Source: Amycolatopsis albispora (GTDB lineage: Bacteria; Actinomycetota; Actinomycetes; Mycobacteriales; Pseudonocardiaceae). Taken from it: a stretch of DNA of 64,000 nt. The stretch covers positions 2,356,001-2,420,000 of the forward strand of contig NZ_CP015163.1 in the NCBI RefSeq assembly GCF_003312875.1. The letters run 5' to 3'. The notes under the pieces are model-generated. The model did not search any database and was not told where the DNA came from. It saw only the letters and a program-made list of their open reading frames with translations. The position numbers and the translations under genes are program-made. This document shows positions 27,054-38,089 of this stretch, in pieces (the stretch's first letter is position 1; every line of letters begins with the position of its first letter).

Positions 27054-28447
27054 GGCCCGTACACCGTGCTGGTGCCGTCCTCGTCCTTGGCCACCCGGCG
27101 GGCGAGGTACAGCGATTCCAGTGCCAGCTCCACCGCGGCGGCGATGCGGCCCGGCGAGTCGTCGGCGGACACCCCGGCGCGGTGCGCGACCTCGTGCAGC
27201 AGCGGCAGTTCCGGCAGCGCGCCGAGCACGTCGGCACCCGGGACGCGGTCCCCGGTGGCGACCAGCGTGCCGTCGGCGATCACGTCGGCGAGCGGGCGCA
27301 GGTCCAGCCCGGCGAACCGCTCGCGTGCGGTCTCGGCGACCGCCCGGCGCAGCAGGTGCACCAGGTGCTCGGTCTCGCGGCCCTCCTCCCCCGGTTCGAA
27401 CTCGAGCTTGCCGCGCAGCACGGCGGGCACCGCTTCGAGATCGATCGGACGGGCGACCGCGGGCTCCTCGCCGGTCAGCGCGGCCCGCCGCAGCGCCGCC
27501 GCGGCCACGGTTTCCGCCGCCGCCACCGCGAACCGGGCGGACACCCCGGAGCGCTGGTCGATCACGCTGGCCTCACGCAGGTTGCGGACGAACCGGGCGA
27601 GCACCTCCAGCAGCGGGTCGCCCACCTCGGCGACCAGCCGCGCCTCCTGCCGCACCACCCCCACCTCGGCCGACAGCTCCAGCGGGTAGTGCGTGCGGAT
27701 CTCGGCGCCGAAGCGGTCCTTGAGCGGGGTGATGATCCGGCCGCGGTTGGTGTAGTCCTCGGGGTTCGCGGTGGCCACCATGAGCACGTCCAGCGGCAGC
27801 CGCAGGGTGTACCCGCGGACCTGGATGTCCCGCTCCTCCATCACGTTGAGCAGCGCCACCTGGATGCGCTCGGCCAGGTCGGGCAGCTCGTTGATGGCCA
27901 CGACGCCGCGGTGCGCGCGCGGTACCAGTCCGAAGTGGATGGTCTCGGGGTCACCCAGGCTGCGGCCCTCGGCCACCTTCACCGGGTCGACGTCGCCGAT
28001 CAGGTCACCAACGGAGGTGTCCGGCGTGGCCAGCTTCTCGGTGTAGCGCTCACTGCGGTGCAGCCACGCCACGGGCAGGTCGTCGCCGAGTTCGGCGGCC
28101 CGGCGCCGCGACGCCGGGGTGATCGGGTCGAGCGGGTGCTCGGGCAGCTCGGCGCCCTCGATCACCGGAGTCCACTCGTCGAGCAGGCCGGCCAGGGTGC
28201 GCAGGAGCCGGGTCTTGCCCTGCCCGCGCTCGCCGAGCAGGACCACGTCGTGCCCGGCCAGCAGCGCGCGTTCCAGCTGCGGCAGCACGGTGCGGCCGAA
28301 GCCGACGATGCCCGGCCACGGGTCCTTCCCGGCACGCAGGGCGGTGAGCAGGTTGTCGTGGATCTCGGTTTTCACGCCGCGCGAGGTGTACCCGGCGGCG
28401 CGGAGCTCCCCCGCGGTGCGGGGAAGGTGTGCTGGTGCGGAGTTCAC
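27050..28447 (-). CDS. AAA+ ATPase (Mg-chelatase/MoxR-like) partner of the VWA protein
   Basis: A 465-residue AAA+ protein: Walker A GERGQGKT (72-79), Walker B-region GVVAINELPDLAERIQVALL, and sensor 1 VMVATANPEDYTNRGRI, with the insert (EERDIQVRGYTLRLPLDV) of the chelatase/MoxR clade. GTG 28447 is used because SVNSAPAHLPRTAGELRAAGY-like N-termini are common in the family; GTG 28375 is the alternative with the core intact. It is coupled to the downstream VWA gene. Promoter likely within the 73-base gap to the divergent unknown gene. Confidence 0.85.
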   Translation of the reverse strand: MNSAPAHLPRTAGELRAAGYTSRGVKTEIHDNLLTALRAGKDPWPGIVGFGRTVLPQLERALLAGHDVVLLGERGQGKTRLLRTLAGLLDEWTPVIEGAELPEHPLDPITPASRRRAAELGDDLPVAWLHRSERYTEKLATPDTSVGDLIGDVDPVKVAEGRSLGDPETIHFGLVPRAHRGVVAINELPDLAERIQVALLNVMEERDIQVRGYTLRLPLDVLMVATANPEDYTNRGRIITPLKDRFGAEIRTHYPLELSAEVGVVRQEARLVAEVGDPLLEVLARFVRNLREASVIDQRSGVSARFAVAAAETVAAAALRRAALTGEEPAVARPIDLEAVPAVLRGKLEFEPGEEGRETEHLVHLLRRAVAETARERFAGLDLRPLADVIADGTLVATGDRVPGADVLGALPELPLLHEVAHRAGVSADDSPGRIAAAVELALESLYLARRVAKDEDGTSTVYGP

Positions 28448-28520
28448 CCCTCCGACGCTACTGACCGACCGGCCCGGCGTCGACGTGGACCAGCTCCAGG
28501 GCCAGGTACGCTTGTTATCC

Positions 28521-29318
28521 GTGTGCTGTCCCAGTGCGTCCCTCGCGGTCTGGTCCTCGGCGTGGCTCCACGGTGCCGCGGCCTCCGACGACGTCCTCGA
28601 CGCACAGCGCGTGTGGGGTGAGGACCACGAAGTGGTGGCGGCCGATCCGCTCGGCGCCGACGCCTTCGACATCCCGGTCGCCGGTGAGCGCCCGGCCGGG
28701 CTCGCCACCTTCCTGACCGCGCTGCGCCGGCTCGGGGCGGGCCCGGCCCGGTTCGTGCTGCCGGTGCCCGGCGACGTGCGCGGGCTCGGCGGTGGCGGCC
28801 CGCTGACCGAAGCCGCGCTGCGCTCGGGCGAGGCGGTGGTGTTCGCCGAGATCGGTTACGGCGTCGTGCCGGAGACGATCGCCGAGGGCCTGCTGCGCTG
28901 GACGGTCCACCGGATCACCACGGCCGCCCCGATGGAGTACATCGCGCTCGGCGAGGCCGAGCACGGGCTGACCAGCGCGACCAGGGACAGCGCGGGTGCG
29001 CTGCAGAGCCTCGACGTGGCCAGGGAACGGCCGGGGGTGCGGGCGGAGCTGTCCGAGCGCCTGCGCCGCACCGCGCACGTGAGCTGGCCGCAGGGCACCC
29101 CCGGCCGGGCGCTGCGCGTGCTCCAGCGTGCCGAGGAGATCGGCGCGATCCTGGCACTGGCCAACGCCGACGACCCCGGCGGCGCGCTGTCGGCGTCGGC
29201 CGCGTTGCGCCGCGCGGACGCCCTGCGTCCCCTGCACGACGCCGTCCGCACCGCCCGCTTCGCCGCGGTGAACGAGACCATCCGCGTGTTCGCCGACCAG
29301 CCCGACCTCCTGCCGTGA
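28521..29318 (+). CDS. conserved actinobacterial protein of unknown function
   Basis: A 265-residue soluble protein I do not recognise by family. It has an N-terminal VCCPSASLAVWSSAWLHG stretch, a glycine-rich VLPVPGDVRGLGGGGPLTE (about residue 80), GYGVVPE and a helical C-terminal half with many Ala and Arg. There are no catalytic motifs or membrane segments. GTG 28521 has no ribosome site, and a TTGTTAT -10-like hexamer lies just ahead, so it may be leaderless. The stop overlaps the phosphoesterase start (GTGA). Divergent from the AAA-VWA pair, suggesting a shared role. Confidence 0.7.
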   Translation: MCCPSASLAVWSSAWLHGAAASDDVLDAQRVWGEDHEVVAADPLGADAFDIPVAGERPAGLATFLTALRRLGAGPARFVLPVPGDVRGLGGGGPLTEAALRSGEAVVFAEIGYGVVPETIAEGLLRWTVHRITTAAPMEYIALGEAEHGLTSATRDSAGALQSLDVARERPGVRAELSERLRRTAHVSWPQGTPGRALRVLQRAEEIGAILALANADDPGGALSASAALRRADALRPLHDAVRTARFAAVNETIRVFADQPDLLP

Positions 29319-30049
29319 TCGTCCTCGCGCACATCAGCGATCTCCACCTCGACGGCGACCCGCGGCGCACCGACCGGGCGGCCCGGGTTTTCGCCCGGCT
29401 CGGTGAACTGACCGGGCTCGACGCGGTCCTGGTGACCGGCGACCTGGCCGACCACGGCCTGGCGGCCGAATACACCGAGGCCGCCGCGCTCTTCGCCGGC
29501 ACGCGGAACGTGTTCCACTGCCCCGGAAACCACGACGCGCGCGGACCGTACCGGGAGGTCCTGTTCGGTGAACCCGCGAGCGACGCGCCGATCAACCAGG
29601 TACACCGCGCGGGCGGCGCGGTTTTTGCCCTGTGCGACTCGACCGTGCCGGGCAGCGACGGCGGTTTCCTCGACGGCAACACCCTGGCGTGGCTGGAAAC
29701 GGTCCTCACCGAAGCCGGGGACGCGCCGGTTTTTGTGTGCTTCCACCACCCGCCGGTGGACCTGCACGTGCCGTTCATCGACGGTATCCGGCAAACCGGT
29801 GAAGACCGGCTGGCCGCGCTGCTCGCGCGGTATCCCGGGGTCGCCGCGGTGCTGTGCGGTCACGCGCACACCGGCGGCGCGACCACCTTCGCGGGCTTGC
29901 CGCTGCTCGTCGCGCCCGGTGTGGCTTCGACGCTCGTGCTGCCGTGGGAACCGGCCGACGAGTTCCTCGACCCCGGCGCACCCCCGGCCGTCGCCTTCCA
30001 CGTGCTCGACGACAACCGGCGGCTCACCACGCACTACCGCGTCATCTAG
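29315..30049 (+). CDS. calcineurin-like phosphoesterase (CpdA/3',5'-cNMP PDE type)
   Basis: The 244-residue protein has all metallophosphoesterase motifs: HISDLHLDGD, VTGDLADHG, HCPGNHDARG, CFHHPPVD and LCGHAHTGG. This is the class III cyclic-nucleotide phosphodiesterase arrangement (CpdA, Rv0805), so cAMP or another phosphodiester is the likely substrate; nothing narrows it further. It is coupled by a GTGA overlap to the unknown gene upstream. Its stop TAG is the left edge of the fold-back repeat. Confidence 0.88.
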   Translation: MIVLAHISDLHLDGDPRRTDRAARVFARLGELTGLDAVLVTGDLADHGLAAEYTEAAALFAGTRNVFHCPGNHDARGPYREVLFGEPASDAPINQVHRAGGAVFALCDSTVPGSDGGFLDGNTLAWLETVLTEAGDAPVFVCFHHPPVDLHVPFIDGIRQTGEDRLAALLARYPGVAAVLCGHAHTGGATTFAGLPLLVAPGVASTLVLPWEPADEFLDPGAPPAVAFHVLDDNRRLTTHYRVI

Positions 30050-30211
30050 GGCGGGTTTCACCAGTCTGTTCGATGGGCTTCGTGATCCAGGTGGTTCCTG
30101 GCGGTGCCGGGCGTTCGGCCTTGTACTGGGCGTACTCGGCCGAAGGCCCGGTGCCGCCAGGGGCCGCCTGGGCGCGAAGAGCGCGAACAAGACTGGTGAA
30201 ACGCGCCCTAG
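30046..30211. repeat. 166-bp fold-back element, copy 1
   Basis: An imperfect palindrome of 166 bp bounded by CTAG at both ends. The outer arms include TTTCACCAGTCT and AGACTGGTGAAA; the inner arms pair GGTGCCGGGCGTTCGGCC with GGCCGAAGGCCCGGTGCC-type bases. It fills exactly the gap between two convergent stop codons (30049 and 30213). A second copy, inverted and about 96% identical, is at 53385-53551. The C30062-G30195 pair is A-T in the other copy, a compensatory change that keeps the hairpin. Confidence 0.85.
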
Positions 30212-30212
30212 G

Positions 30213-31265
30213 TCAGCTGGCCGGCCGCTTCGCCGGTTCACAGCAGGCGACCGCGCACGGCGCGCCGTTGACCGTGCAGCCCGCGGCCGGGAACTCCGAC
30301 AGCTTCCGCGCCGGCGCCCCGGCGACGTGCTCCCGCACCAGTTCCACCACCAGCTCGGCGAACCGCGGATCGCTGCCCGGCGTGGCCGCGCGCGCGAACC
30401 CCATGCCGAGTTCCCCCGCGCGTTCGGCGGCTTCGTTGTCCAGGTCCCAGATCACTTCGAGGTGGTCGGAGACGAACCCGACCGGGCAGACCACCACCGA
30501 GCGCACGCCCTCGGCGTGCAGCGCGTCGATGTGGTCGACGATGTCCGGCTCCAGCCACGGCACCTGCGGCGGCCCGGACCGCGACTGCCACACCACGTCG
30601 TAGCTCTCCACGCCTGCTTCGGCCGCCACCAGGCGCGCCGCCTCGGCGATCTGGCGCGAATACCGGTGCCCGCCCTCGGACGGCGGCCCGGCCGCGGCGT
30701 CCGCGCTGACCGGCACCGAATGCGCCACAAAAACCACGCGCGCGTTCTCGGCGTCCTCCAGTTCCGCCCGCGCCGTGCGCAGCGCGTCGGCGAAGGCACC
30801 GACGAACAGCGGGTGGTCGAAGAACTGGCGCAGCTTGGTCAGTTCCGGCGCGTCCTCGCCGACCGCCGCCCGCGCGCGCTCGATGTCCTCGTCGTACTGG
30901 CGGCACGCGGAGTAACCGCCGTAGGCGCTCGTCGGGAAGACCAGCGCGCGGCGCACGCCGTCGGCCCGCATCCGCGCCAGCGTGTCCTCCACCATCGGCT
31001 TCCAGTTGCGGTTGCCGAAGTACACCGGCAGGCCGACGCCCCGCGCCGCGAGTTCCTTCTCCACCGCCGCGATCGCGTCGCGGTTGAGCTGGTTGATCGG
31101 CGACACCCCGCCGAAGTGCTGGTAGTGCTCGGAGACCTCTTCGAGCCGCTCCCGCGGCACCCCCCGGCCCCGCGTCACGTTCTCCAGGAACGGCATGACC
31201 TCGTCCGGTCCTTCCGGACCACCGAAGGACAACCACAGCAGCGCGTCGTAACCCACGGTGTCCAT
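30213..31265 (-). CDS. hemH: coproporphyrin III ferrochelatase
   Basis: Also named cpfC. The 350-residue enzyme inserts iron into coproporphyrin III in the actinobacterial heme route. It shows [16 protein letters not shown] at the start, the [16 protein letters not shown] segment, VFVAHSVP, and [17 protein letters not shown] near the end. The C-terminal tail carries a cysteine cluster ([18 protein letters not shown]) that, with Cys in YSACRQY, can ligate the [2Fe-2S] cluster known in actinobacterial enzymes. GGGGAAG precedes ATG 31265. Far-upstream frame extensions are spurious. Confidence 0.95.
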   Translation of the reverse strand: MDTVGYDALLWLSFGGPEGPDEVMPFLENVTRGRGVPRERLEEVSEHYQHFGGVSPINQLNRDAIAAVEKELAARGVGLPVYFGNRNWKPMVEDTLARMRADGVRRALVFPTSAYGGYSACRQYDEDIERARAAVGEDAPELTKLRQFFDHPLFVGAFADALRTARAELEDAENARVVFVAHSVPVSADAAAGPPSEGGHRYSRQIAEAARLVAAEAGVESYDVVWQSRSGPPQVPWLEPDIVDHIDALHAEGVRSVVVCPVGFVSDHLEVIWDLDNEAAERAGELGMGFARAATPGSDPRFAELVVELVREHVAGAPARKLSEFPAAGCTVNGAPCAVACCEPAKRPAS

Positions 31266-31340
31266 CTTCCCCCGGTGATCCCGGCCACGCTTGCCCGGGG
31301 GTTTTGCATCAGCCAGTCCAAAACAGGTACGGTACCCGCC

Positions 31341-31919
31341 ATGGCCCGCCCACGGGAGTTCGACGAGCACGCCGCCATCGACCGCGCCATGCGCGCGTTC
31401 TGGCAGGGCGGTTACGAAGGCACGTCGACGCAGCAGCTCTGCGAGGCGACCGGCCTCGGGCGCAGCAGCATCTACAACACCTTCAGCAGCAAGCGGGAGC
31501 TGTTCGTCCGCGCGCTGCAGCACTACTGCGACACCGCGACGCAGCACCAGATCGACTTCCTCGAGCAACCGGGACCGCCGCCGCGCGAGAAGCTGCGGGC
31601 CCTGCTGCTCGGCACCGTCGAGGACGAGTTCACCGGCGACAACCGGGGCTGCCTCGCGGTGAACACGGTCGCCGAGCTCGGCGGCAAGGATCCGGAGATC
31701 AGCGCCAAGCTGGCGAAGGACGCCGAGCGCTACGTGGCCGCCATCGGCGCGGTGGTCGCCGCCGGTCAGCGCGCGGGTGAGATCGACACGAAGCGCGATC
31801 CCCTGCTGCTGGCCCGGTTCCTGCACAGCCAGATCAGCGCGCTGCGGATGGGCGCACGCGGCGGCACCGATCGCGCCACCCTCGAACAGCTCGCCGAACT
31901 GGCGCTCAGCACGCTCTGA
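31341..31919 (+). CDS. TetR/AcrR-family regulator
   Basis: The 192-residue protein starts [21 protein letters not shown] with a canonical HTH ([32 protein letters not shown]) and a TetR_C helical domain with [11 protein letters not shown]. This is the subgroup that controls MFS efflux. The start is chosen at ATG 31341. A perfect GGTAC-G-GTACC dyad (31326-31336) lies directly ahead and may be its operator. The MFS gene follows 75 bases downstream on the same strand. Confidence 0.88.
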   Translation: MARPREFDEHAAIDRAMRAFWQGGYEGTSTQQLCEATGLGRSSIYNTFSSKRELFVRALQHYCDTATQHQIDFLEQPGPPPREKLRALLLGTVEDEFTGDNRGCLAVNTVAELGGKDPEISAKLAKDAERYVAAIGAVVAAGQRAGEIDTKRDPLLLARFLHSQISALRMGARGGTDRATLEQLAELALSTL

Positions 31920-31994
31920 TCCCGTCATCCAGCCGAGGGCGGCCGCATGCTGCCCAGATTTTGAACCATTCGATCCAAAAAGAAGGGGACGCCG

Positions 31995-33158
31995 ATGCCG
32001 ATCGCCGTCTACGTACTGGCGCTGAGCATCTTCGCGCTCGGCACCTCGGAGTTCATGCTCTCCGGGCTGCTGCCGCCGATCGCCGCCGATCTCGGCGTGA
32101 GCATTCCGGACGCCGGGCTGCTGATCTCCGCGTTCGCCGTCGGCATGCTGGTCTCCGCGCCGCTGCTGGCCGCGGCCACGCTCCGGCTGCCGCGCAAGCT
32201 CACCCTGCTCGGCATGCTCGCGGTTTTCCTGCTGGGCAACGTGGTCGGCGCGCTGTCCCCCGCCTACGGCCTGCTGTTCGCCTCCCGCGTGGTCAGCGCC
32301 GCGGCCGCCGCCGGGTTCTGGGCGGTCGCCGCGGTCACCACGGTGGCCATGGTGCCGGAACAGCGGCGCGGCCGGGCGCTGGCGGTGGTGGCGGGCGGGC
32401 TGACCGTGGCCAACGTGCTCGGTGTGCCCGCGGGTACCTGGCTCGGCCAGGTCGCGGGCTGGCGCTCGGCGTTCTGGGCGGTGGCGGTGCTGACCGCGGT
32501 CGCGATGGCCGGTGTGCTGCTGCTGGTGCCGTCGGTGCGGCCAGCCGCCGAGCGCCCGAGCCTGCGCGGTGAACTGCGCTCCTACCGCAATCCGCAGCTG
32601 TGGCTGGCGTTCGGCATCACCTCGGCCAGCACCGCGATGGCGATGGCCACCTTCAGCTATCTGGCGCCGCTGCTCACCGAGGTGAGCGGGCTGCCGTCGA
32701 ACTGGCTGCCCGCGGTGCTCGGGCTGTACGGCGTCGGCGCGGTCATCGGCATCACCGCTGGCGGGCGGTTCGCCGACGTCCATCCACTGAGGACACTCGC
32801 GGGCGGGATCGGCGCGGCGGTGGTGGTGCTGGCCGTGCTGGCGGCCGCCGGCAGCTCGGTCACGGTCGCCGTGGCCGCGGCGTTCCTGCTGGGGCTGACC
32901 GGTTTTGTCACCAATCCCGCGCTCAACGTCCGCGTGTTCGCACTGGCCTCGTCGGCGCCGACGCTGGCCGGAGCCAGCAACGTCTCCGCGTTCAACGTCG
33001 GCATCGTGCTGGCGCCGTGGCTGGGCGGGCTGACCATCGACGCCGGGCTCGGGTACCTCAGCGTGACCTGGGTGAGCATCGCGGTCGGCGTGGTGGCGCT
33101 CGGCGGGGTCGCGCTCGCTTCGTCCCGGCAGCAGCGGGCCGTCCTGGTTCCCGCGTGA
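31995..33158 (+). CDS. MFS efflux transporter, Cmx/AraJ-like (12 TM)
   Basis: The 387-residue protein starts [30 protein letters not shown], the usual first helix of DHA1 exporters such as chloramphenicol and arabinose-type pumps. About 12 membrane helices; the motif [12 protein letters not shown] and [18 protein letters not shown] follow the AraJ pattern, and motif C-like GVPAGTWLG is present. Likely exports a hydrophobic drug. AAGAAGGGG precedes ATG 31995. The upstream TetR gene should control it. Confidence 0.88.
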   Translation: MPIAVYVLALSIFALGTSEFMLSGLLPPIAADLGVSIPDAGLLISAFAVGMLVSAPLLAAATLRLPRKLTLLGMLAVFLLGNVVGALSPAYGLLFASRVVSAAAAAGFWAVAAVTTVAMVPEQRRGRALAVVAGGLTVANVLGVPAGTWLGQVAGWRSAFWAVAVLTAVAMAGVLLLVPSVRPAAERPSLRGELRSYRNPQLWLAFGITSASTAMAMATFSYLAPLLTEVSGLPSNWLPAVLGLYGVGAVIGITAGGRFADVHPLRTLAGGIGAAVVVLAVLAAAGSSVTVAVAAAFLLGLTGFVTNPALNVRVFALASSAPTLAGASNVSAFNVGIVLAPWLGGLTIDAGLGYLSVTWVSIAVGVVALGGVALASSRQQRAVLVPA

Positions 33159-33183
33159 AAACCCTGAAGTGAAAGGAAAACCT

Positions 33184-33579
33184 ATGAACACTGGTGAAGT
33201 ACTGGCCGAGCTGGACCGCCGGATGGCGGAGTACGACCCCGAGCGGATCGCCGCCCTGTTCGCCGAAACCGTGGACTGGGACATCCCCGGCGACACCGCG
33301 ACCGTGCCGTGGATCGGCAAGCGCACCACGCGCGCCGAGGTCCGTGACTTCTTCGTGGAGCTGGACCGCTACCTGGAGCGGAACGTGTACGAAGTGGAGC
33401 GGACCTTTGTGGACGGTCAGCACGCGGTGCGCACCGGGCACCTGCGCTCGCGCATCCGGGCCACCGATCGCTGGATCGAGACCCGGTTCGCCATCGAACT
33501 GACCGTGACCGACGGCCTGATCACCCGGTACCACCTGCACGAGGACAGCTGGCACGTCGCCGACGCCAACCGCCGGTGA
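33184..33579 (+). CDS. NTF2-like (SnoaL-type) small protein
   Basis: The 131-residue protein has the cone-shaped NTF2/SnoaL fold pattern: an N-terminal helix ([30 protein letters not shown]), a helix [16 protein letters not shown], and alternating strands ending [16 protein letters not shown]. It could be a small isomerase, cyclase or binding protein. AAAGGAAAA lies ahead of ATG 33184, 25 bases behind the MFS stop, so it is the third gene of the TetR-MFS unit. The substrate is unknown. Confidence 0.75.
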   Translation: MNTGEVLAELDRRMAEYDPERIAALFAETVDWDIPGDTATVPWIGKRTTRAEVRDFFVELDRYLERNVYEVERTFVDGQHAVRTGHLRSRIRATDRWIETRFAIELTVTDGLITRYHLHEDSWHVADANRR

Positions 33580-33604
33580 CACCCGGGGATCTAGGATGCG
33601 GAGC

Positions 33605-34321
33605 ATGACACGGTATGCCGAAGAGGACCTGCGGGGCGCGGAGTTCCGCGAGTGCGACCTGACCGGGGCACGCCTGCTCGGCGTGGTCATGCGGGACGCC
33701 GTGATCGACGGGCTCGTCACCAACCTCGTGGTGAACGGCGTCGAGGTCACCGAGTACGTCGAAGCGGAACTCGACCGGCGTTATCCGGTGCGGACGCTGA
33801 TCCGTTCCGAAAACCCGGCCGACCTGCGGGAAGCATCGCGTCAGCTCCACACCGGCTGGGCCGCCACGATCGAGCGGATCCGCCGTACGCCCGGCATCGA
33901 GCGCCGCGGCGTGAACAACGAGTGGTCGGCGGCGCAGACGCTGCGCCACCTGGTCTTCGTCCACGACTCGTGGTTCCGCCGCTGCTGCCTGGGCTCGACC
34001 GAGCCGTTCACGCCGATGGGCATCGGGCCGGACGTCGAGCCCTACCGCGGCGCGCACGGGCTCGACCTCTCGGTCGATCCGGCCCTCGACGAGATCGTGC
34101 GCGTCCGTGAGGCACAGGCCGCCGAGCTCCAAGCCTGGCTCGACGAGGTCACCGCCGGGCAACTCGCCGCGCGAGCACCGGTGCCCGACGACGATGTCTG
34201 GCCGCCGTACGCCCGGGGGCGCTCGGTGCGGCAGTGCCTCGGCACGGTGCTCGACGAGACCTTCGAGCACCACCGCTTCTGCGTCCGCGACCTCGACCTG
34301 ATCGAGGCACCGGGCGCCTGA
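33605..34321 (+). CDS. DinB-domain protein with pentapeptide-like N-terminus
   Basis: The 238-residue protein begins with a short pentapeptide-repeat-like stretch (EEDLRGAEFRECDLTGARLLGV) and continues as a DinB/mycothiol-S-transferase-like four-helix bundle (residues about 75-235: WAATIERI, NNEWSAAQTLRHLVFVHDSW, DETFEHHRFCVRDL). Three His/Asp/Glu positions that bind metal in DinB proteins (HLVFVHDSW; ETFEHHRF) are recognisable. A mycothiol-dependent transferase is possible as mshC is nearby, but unproven. ATG 33605 has GGAG 4 bases ahead; a hairpin copy begins directly after the stop. Confidence 0.75.
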   Translation: MTRYAEEDLRGAEFRECDLTGARLLGVVMRDAVIDGLVTNLVVNGVEVTEYVEAELDRRYPVRTLIRSENPADLREASRQLHTGWAATIERIRRTPGIERRGVNNEWSAAQTLRHLVFVHDSWFRRCCLGSTEPFTPMGIGPDVEPYRGAHGLDLSVDPALDEIVRVREAQAAELQAWLDEVTAGQLAARAPVPDDDVWPPYARGRSVRQCLGTVLDETFEHHRFCVRDLDLIEAPGA

Positions 34322-34372
34322 ACACGAATGTGGCTTTCGGGGCGGATTTCGCCCCGAAAGCCACATTCGTGT
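34322..34372. repeat. GAATGTGGCTTTC hairpin, copy 2
   Basis: Arms of 23 bases (34322-34344 and 34350-34372) pair perfectly around GATTT. It begins the base after the DinB stop and faces the fabI stop at 34404 from the other side, so it can serve as a terminator in both directions. Confidence 0.85.
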
Positions 34373-34403
34373 CGGCAGTCGGCAGTGTTCTGCTGGTCAG
34401 CCG

Positions 34404-35171
34404 TCAGAGGCCGAGGGCGTGGACGCCGCCGTCCACCCAGATCATCGAGCCGGTGGTGGCGGGCAGCCAGTCCGAGAGCACCGCGCAGATGGACTTCGCC
34501 ACCGGCGTCGGGTCCTCGGTGTTCCAGCCGAGCGGCGCGCGCTCGCCCCACGAGTCCTCCAGCTCCCCGAAGCCGGGAATGGACTTCGCGGCCATGGTCT
34601 TCACCGGGCCGGCCGAGACCAGGTTCACCCGGATGCCCTTCGGCCCCAGGTCGCGCGCCAGGTAGCGGTTGACCGACTCCAGCGCCGCCTTCGCCACGCC
34701 CATCCAGTTGTAGGCGGGCCACGCCACGCGCGCGTCGAAGTCCATGCCGACCACCGACGAGCCCTCGCCCAGCAGCGGCAGCACCGCGGCGGTCAGCGAC
34801 TTGAACGAGTACGCCGACACCTCGACCGCCACCGACACGTCCTCGCGCGGCGCGTCCATGAACGGCGCGCCCAGGCAGCTCTGCGGCGCGAACCCGATCG
34901 AGTGCAGCACCCCGTCCAGCCCGTCGACGTGCTCGCGCACCCGGTCGGCGAGGGTGTCCAGGTGCTCGTTGTTCTGCACGTCCAGCTCGATCACCGGCGC
35001 GGGCTCGGGCAGGCGCTTGGCGATGCGCTCGACCAGCGACATCCGCCCGAACCCGGTGAGCACCACCTTCGCGCCCTGCTCCTGCGCCACCTTCGCGGCG
35101 TGGAACGCGATCGAGCCGTCGGTGATCACCCCGGTGATCAGCAGGCGCTTGCCTTCGAGCAGTCCGGTCAC
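34404..35171 (-). CDS. fabI: enoyl-ACP reductase, NADH-dependent (InhA/FabI type)
   Basis: The 255-residue SDR reduces trans-2-enoyl-ACP in FAS-II. It shows [20 protein letters not shown], the VLHSIGFAP nucleotide loop, [18 protein letters not shown] with the catalytic Tyr and Lys (Y-x6-K), and the C-terminal [16 protein letters not shown]. These match InhA more than Gram-negative FabI. GTG 35171 follows GGAGG with a 5-base gap; the longer start is not favoured. Gene order fabG-fabI-hemH follows mycobacteria, with insertions here before hemH. Confidence 0.93.
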   Translation of the reverse strand: MTGLLEGKRLLITGVITDGSIAFHAAKVAQEQGAKVVLTGFGRMSLVERIAKRLPEPAPVIELDVQNNEHLDTLADRVREHVDGLDGVLHSIGFAPQSCLGAPFMDAPREDVSVAVEVSAYSFKSLTAAVLPLLGEGSSVVGMDFDARVAWPAYNWMGVAKAALESVNRYLARDLGPKGIRVNLVSAGPVKTMAAKSIPGFGELEDSWGERAPLGWNTEDPTPVAKSICAVLSDWLPATTGSMIWVDGGVHALGL

Positions 35172-35200
35172 AAATACCTCCAAGTTCGTGGGAAGACGGG

Positions 35201-36704
<1,504 letters not shown>

Positions 36705-36709
36705 TCGGC

Positions 36710-38089
36710 GTGCGTGCCCGCCTGCTCGTCGCGCTGCTGGTGTTCGCGCTGGCCGCGGTCGCCGGGTTCGCCGTGCCGCTGCTGTCGGCCACCGCGGAGC
36801 AGCGCACCCAGCAGCTGGTGATCAGCCGCAACGCCGACGTCGACCGCTTTGTCCTGCTCGCGCAGCAGGCCGTCGAATCCGGCGACACGGCGATGCTGCG
36901 CACCGAAGCCGAATCGTATAGGTCGTTATACAACGAACCGGTGCTGGTAGTCGACGCGAACCGGCGGCCTCTGGTGGAGAGCCGGGAGCTGAGCGTGGAC
37001 CAGCCGCCGGTGCGCGCGCTGGTCGAAGCCACCCTCCGCAACCAGGCCACCCCGGCACCGGAGACCGTCGGCCCGTGGTCGGCGGAGCCGGTGATGTTCG
37101 CGCGCCCGGTCGGCCCCAGCACCCGCGTGGCCGGGGTGGTGCTGCTGCGGGCTTCGGTGGACGCCGCCGCGGCCGACGTCGGGCGGCGCTGGCTGCTCAC
37201 CGGGCTCGGCGCGGTGGCCGCCGCGCTCGCCTTCGCCGCGCTGGCCTGGCTGTTCGCGCGTTGGGTGCTGAAACCGTTGCGGCAGCTGGAAGACGGCGTG
37301 CTCGCGGTCGCCGGTGGACGACGTGTGCAGGTGCCGGCCAGCACCGGCCCGAAGGAGCTGCGCGTGCTCGCGGCCGAGTTCAACCAGATGTCCGACGCCG
37401 TGCTGGAATCGGCCGAGCAGCAGCGGCGCATGGTCGCCGACGCCTCCCACCAGCTGCGCAACCCGATGGCCGCACTGCGCCTGCGGGTGGATTCGCTGGC
37501 CCCGCGGGTGGACGAGGGCGGGCAGCGCACCTACCAGGCCACGGTGACCGAAGTGGAGCGCCTGGAGTCCCTTTTGGACGGACTGCTCGCACTCGCGGTC
37601 GCCGAGAGCACCGCGACCAGGGCCGCGGCGGCCGGGTCACCCGAGCACGCCGGACTGCGCAGCGTGCTCGCCGAGCGGGTCGACGCGTGGCGGCCGTCTG
37701 CCGATCGGTCCGATGTGGACATCAAAGTCGGCGAAGTCCCGGACGTGCTGCTGCGCTGCCCCGAATCCGATCTGGCGCAGATCCTGGACGTACTGCTCGA
37801 CAACGCCATCAGCTACGGCGGTCCCGAACTGGCGCTGAGCGCCTCGGTGCAGGACGACACCGCGGCGATCCTGGTGCGGGACAACGGTCCTGGGCTGTCC
37901 GAAGAGGACAGAGCGAAGGCCACCGAACGGTTCTGGCGACGCGGTGGCGACGGCGCGCCGCGCGGCACCGGGCTCGGCCTAGCCATCGCGGAACGGCTCA
38001 CCACCGCACACGGTGGCCGCCTGAGCCTGCACGGTACCCAACCCCACGGCCTGACCGTCCGCGTCGAACTCCCGGTGGTGTCCTCATGA
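36710..38089 (+). CDS. sensor histidine kinase, TctE/QseC-like
   Basis: The 459-residue protein has two membrane helices (about 5-25 and 161-186) enclosing an extracytoplasmic domain of some 135 residues, a HAMP linker (187-240), the H-box VADASHQLRNP with His247, and an ATPase domain with VLLDNAIS, VRDNGPGL and GTGLGLAIAERL. It should phosphorylate the upstream response regulator. The stop overlaps the start of the TAXI lipoprotein (ATGA), so the kinase and that lipoprotein are made together. This suggests the lipoprotein presents the ligand to the sensor domain. Confidence 0.92.
   Translation: MRARLLVALLVFALAAVAGFAVPLLSATAEQRTQQLVISRNADVDRFVLLAQQAVESGDTAMLRTEAESYRSLYNEPVLVVDANRRPLVESRELSVDQPPVRALVEATLRNQATPAPETVGPWSAEPVMFARPVGPSTRVAGVVLLRASVDAAAADVGRRWLLTGLGAVAAALAFAALAWLFARWVLKPLRQLEDGVLAVAGGRRVQVPASTGPKELRVLAAEFNQMSDAVLESAEQQRRMVADASHQLRNPMAALRLRVDSLAPRVDEGGQRTYQATVTEVERLESLLDGLLALAVAESTATRAAAAGSPEHAGLRSVLAERVDAWRPSADRSDVDIKVGEVPDVLLRCPESDLAQILDVLLDNAISYGGPELALSASVQDDTAAILVRDNGPGLSEEDRAKATERFWRRGGDGAPRGTGLGLAIAERLTTAHGGRLSLHGTQPHGLTVRVELPVVSS

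Noticed and set aside
30100..30200. A coding gene within the fold-back element
   Set aside because: Its frames are short extensions of neighbouring genes, and the two copies differ by a frame-breaking single-base gap, while the palindrome is conserved.
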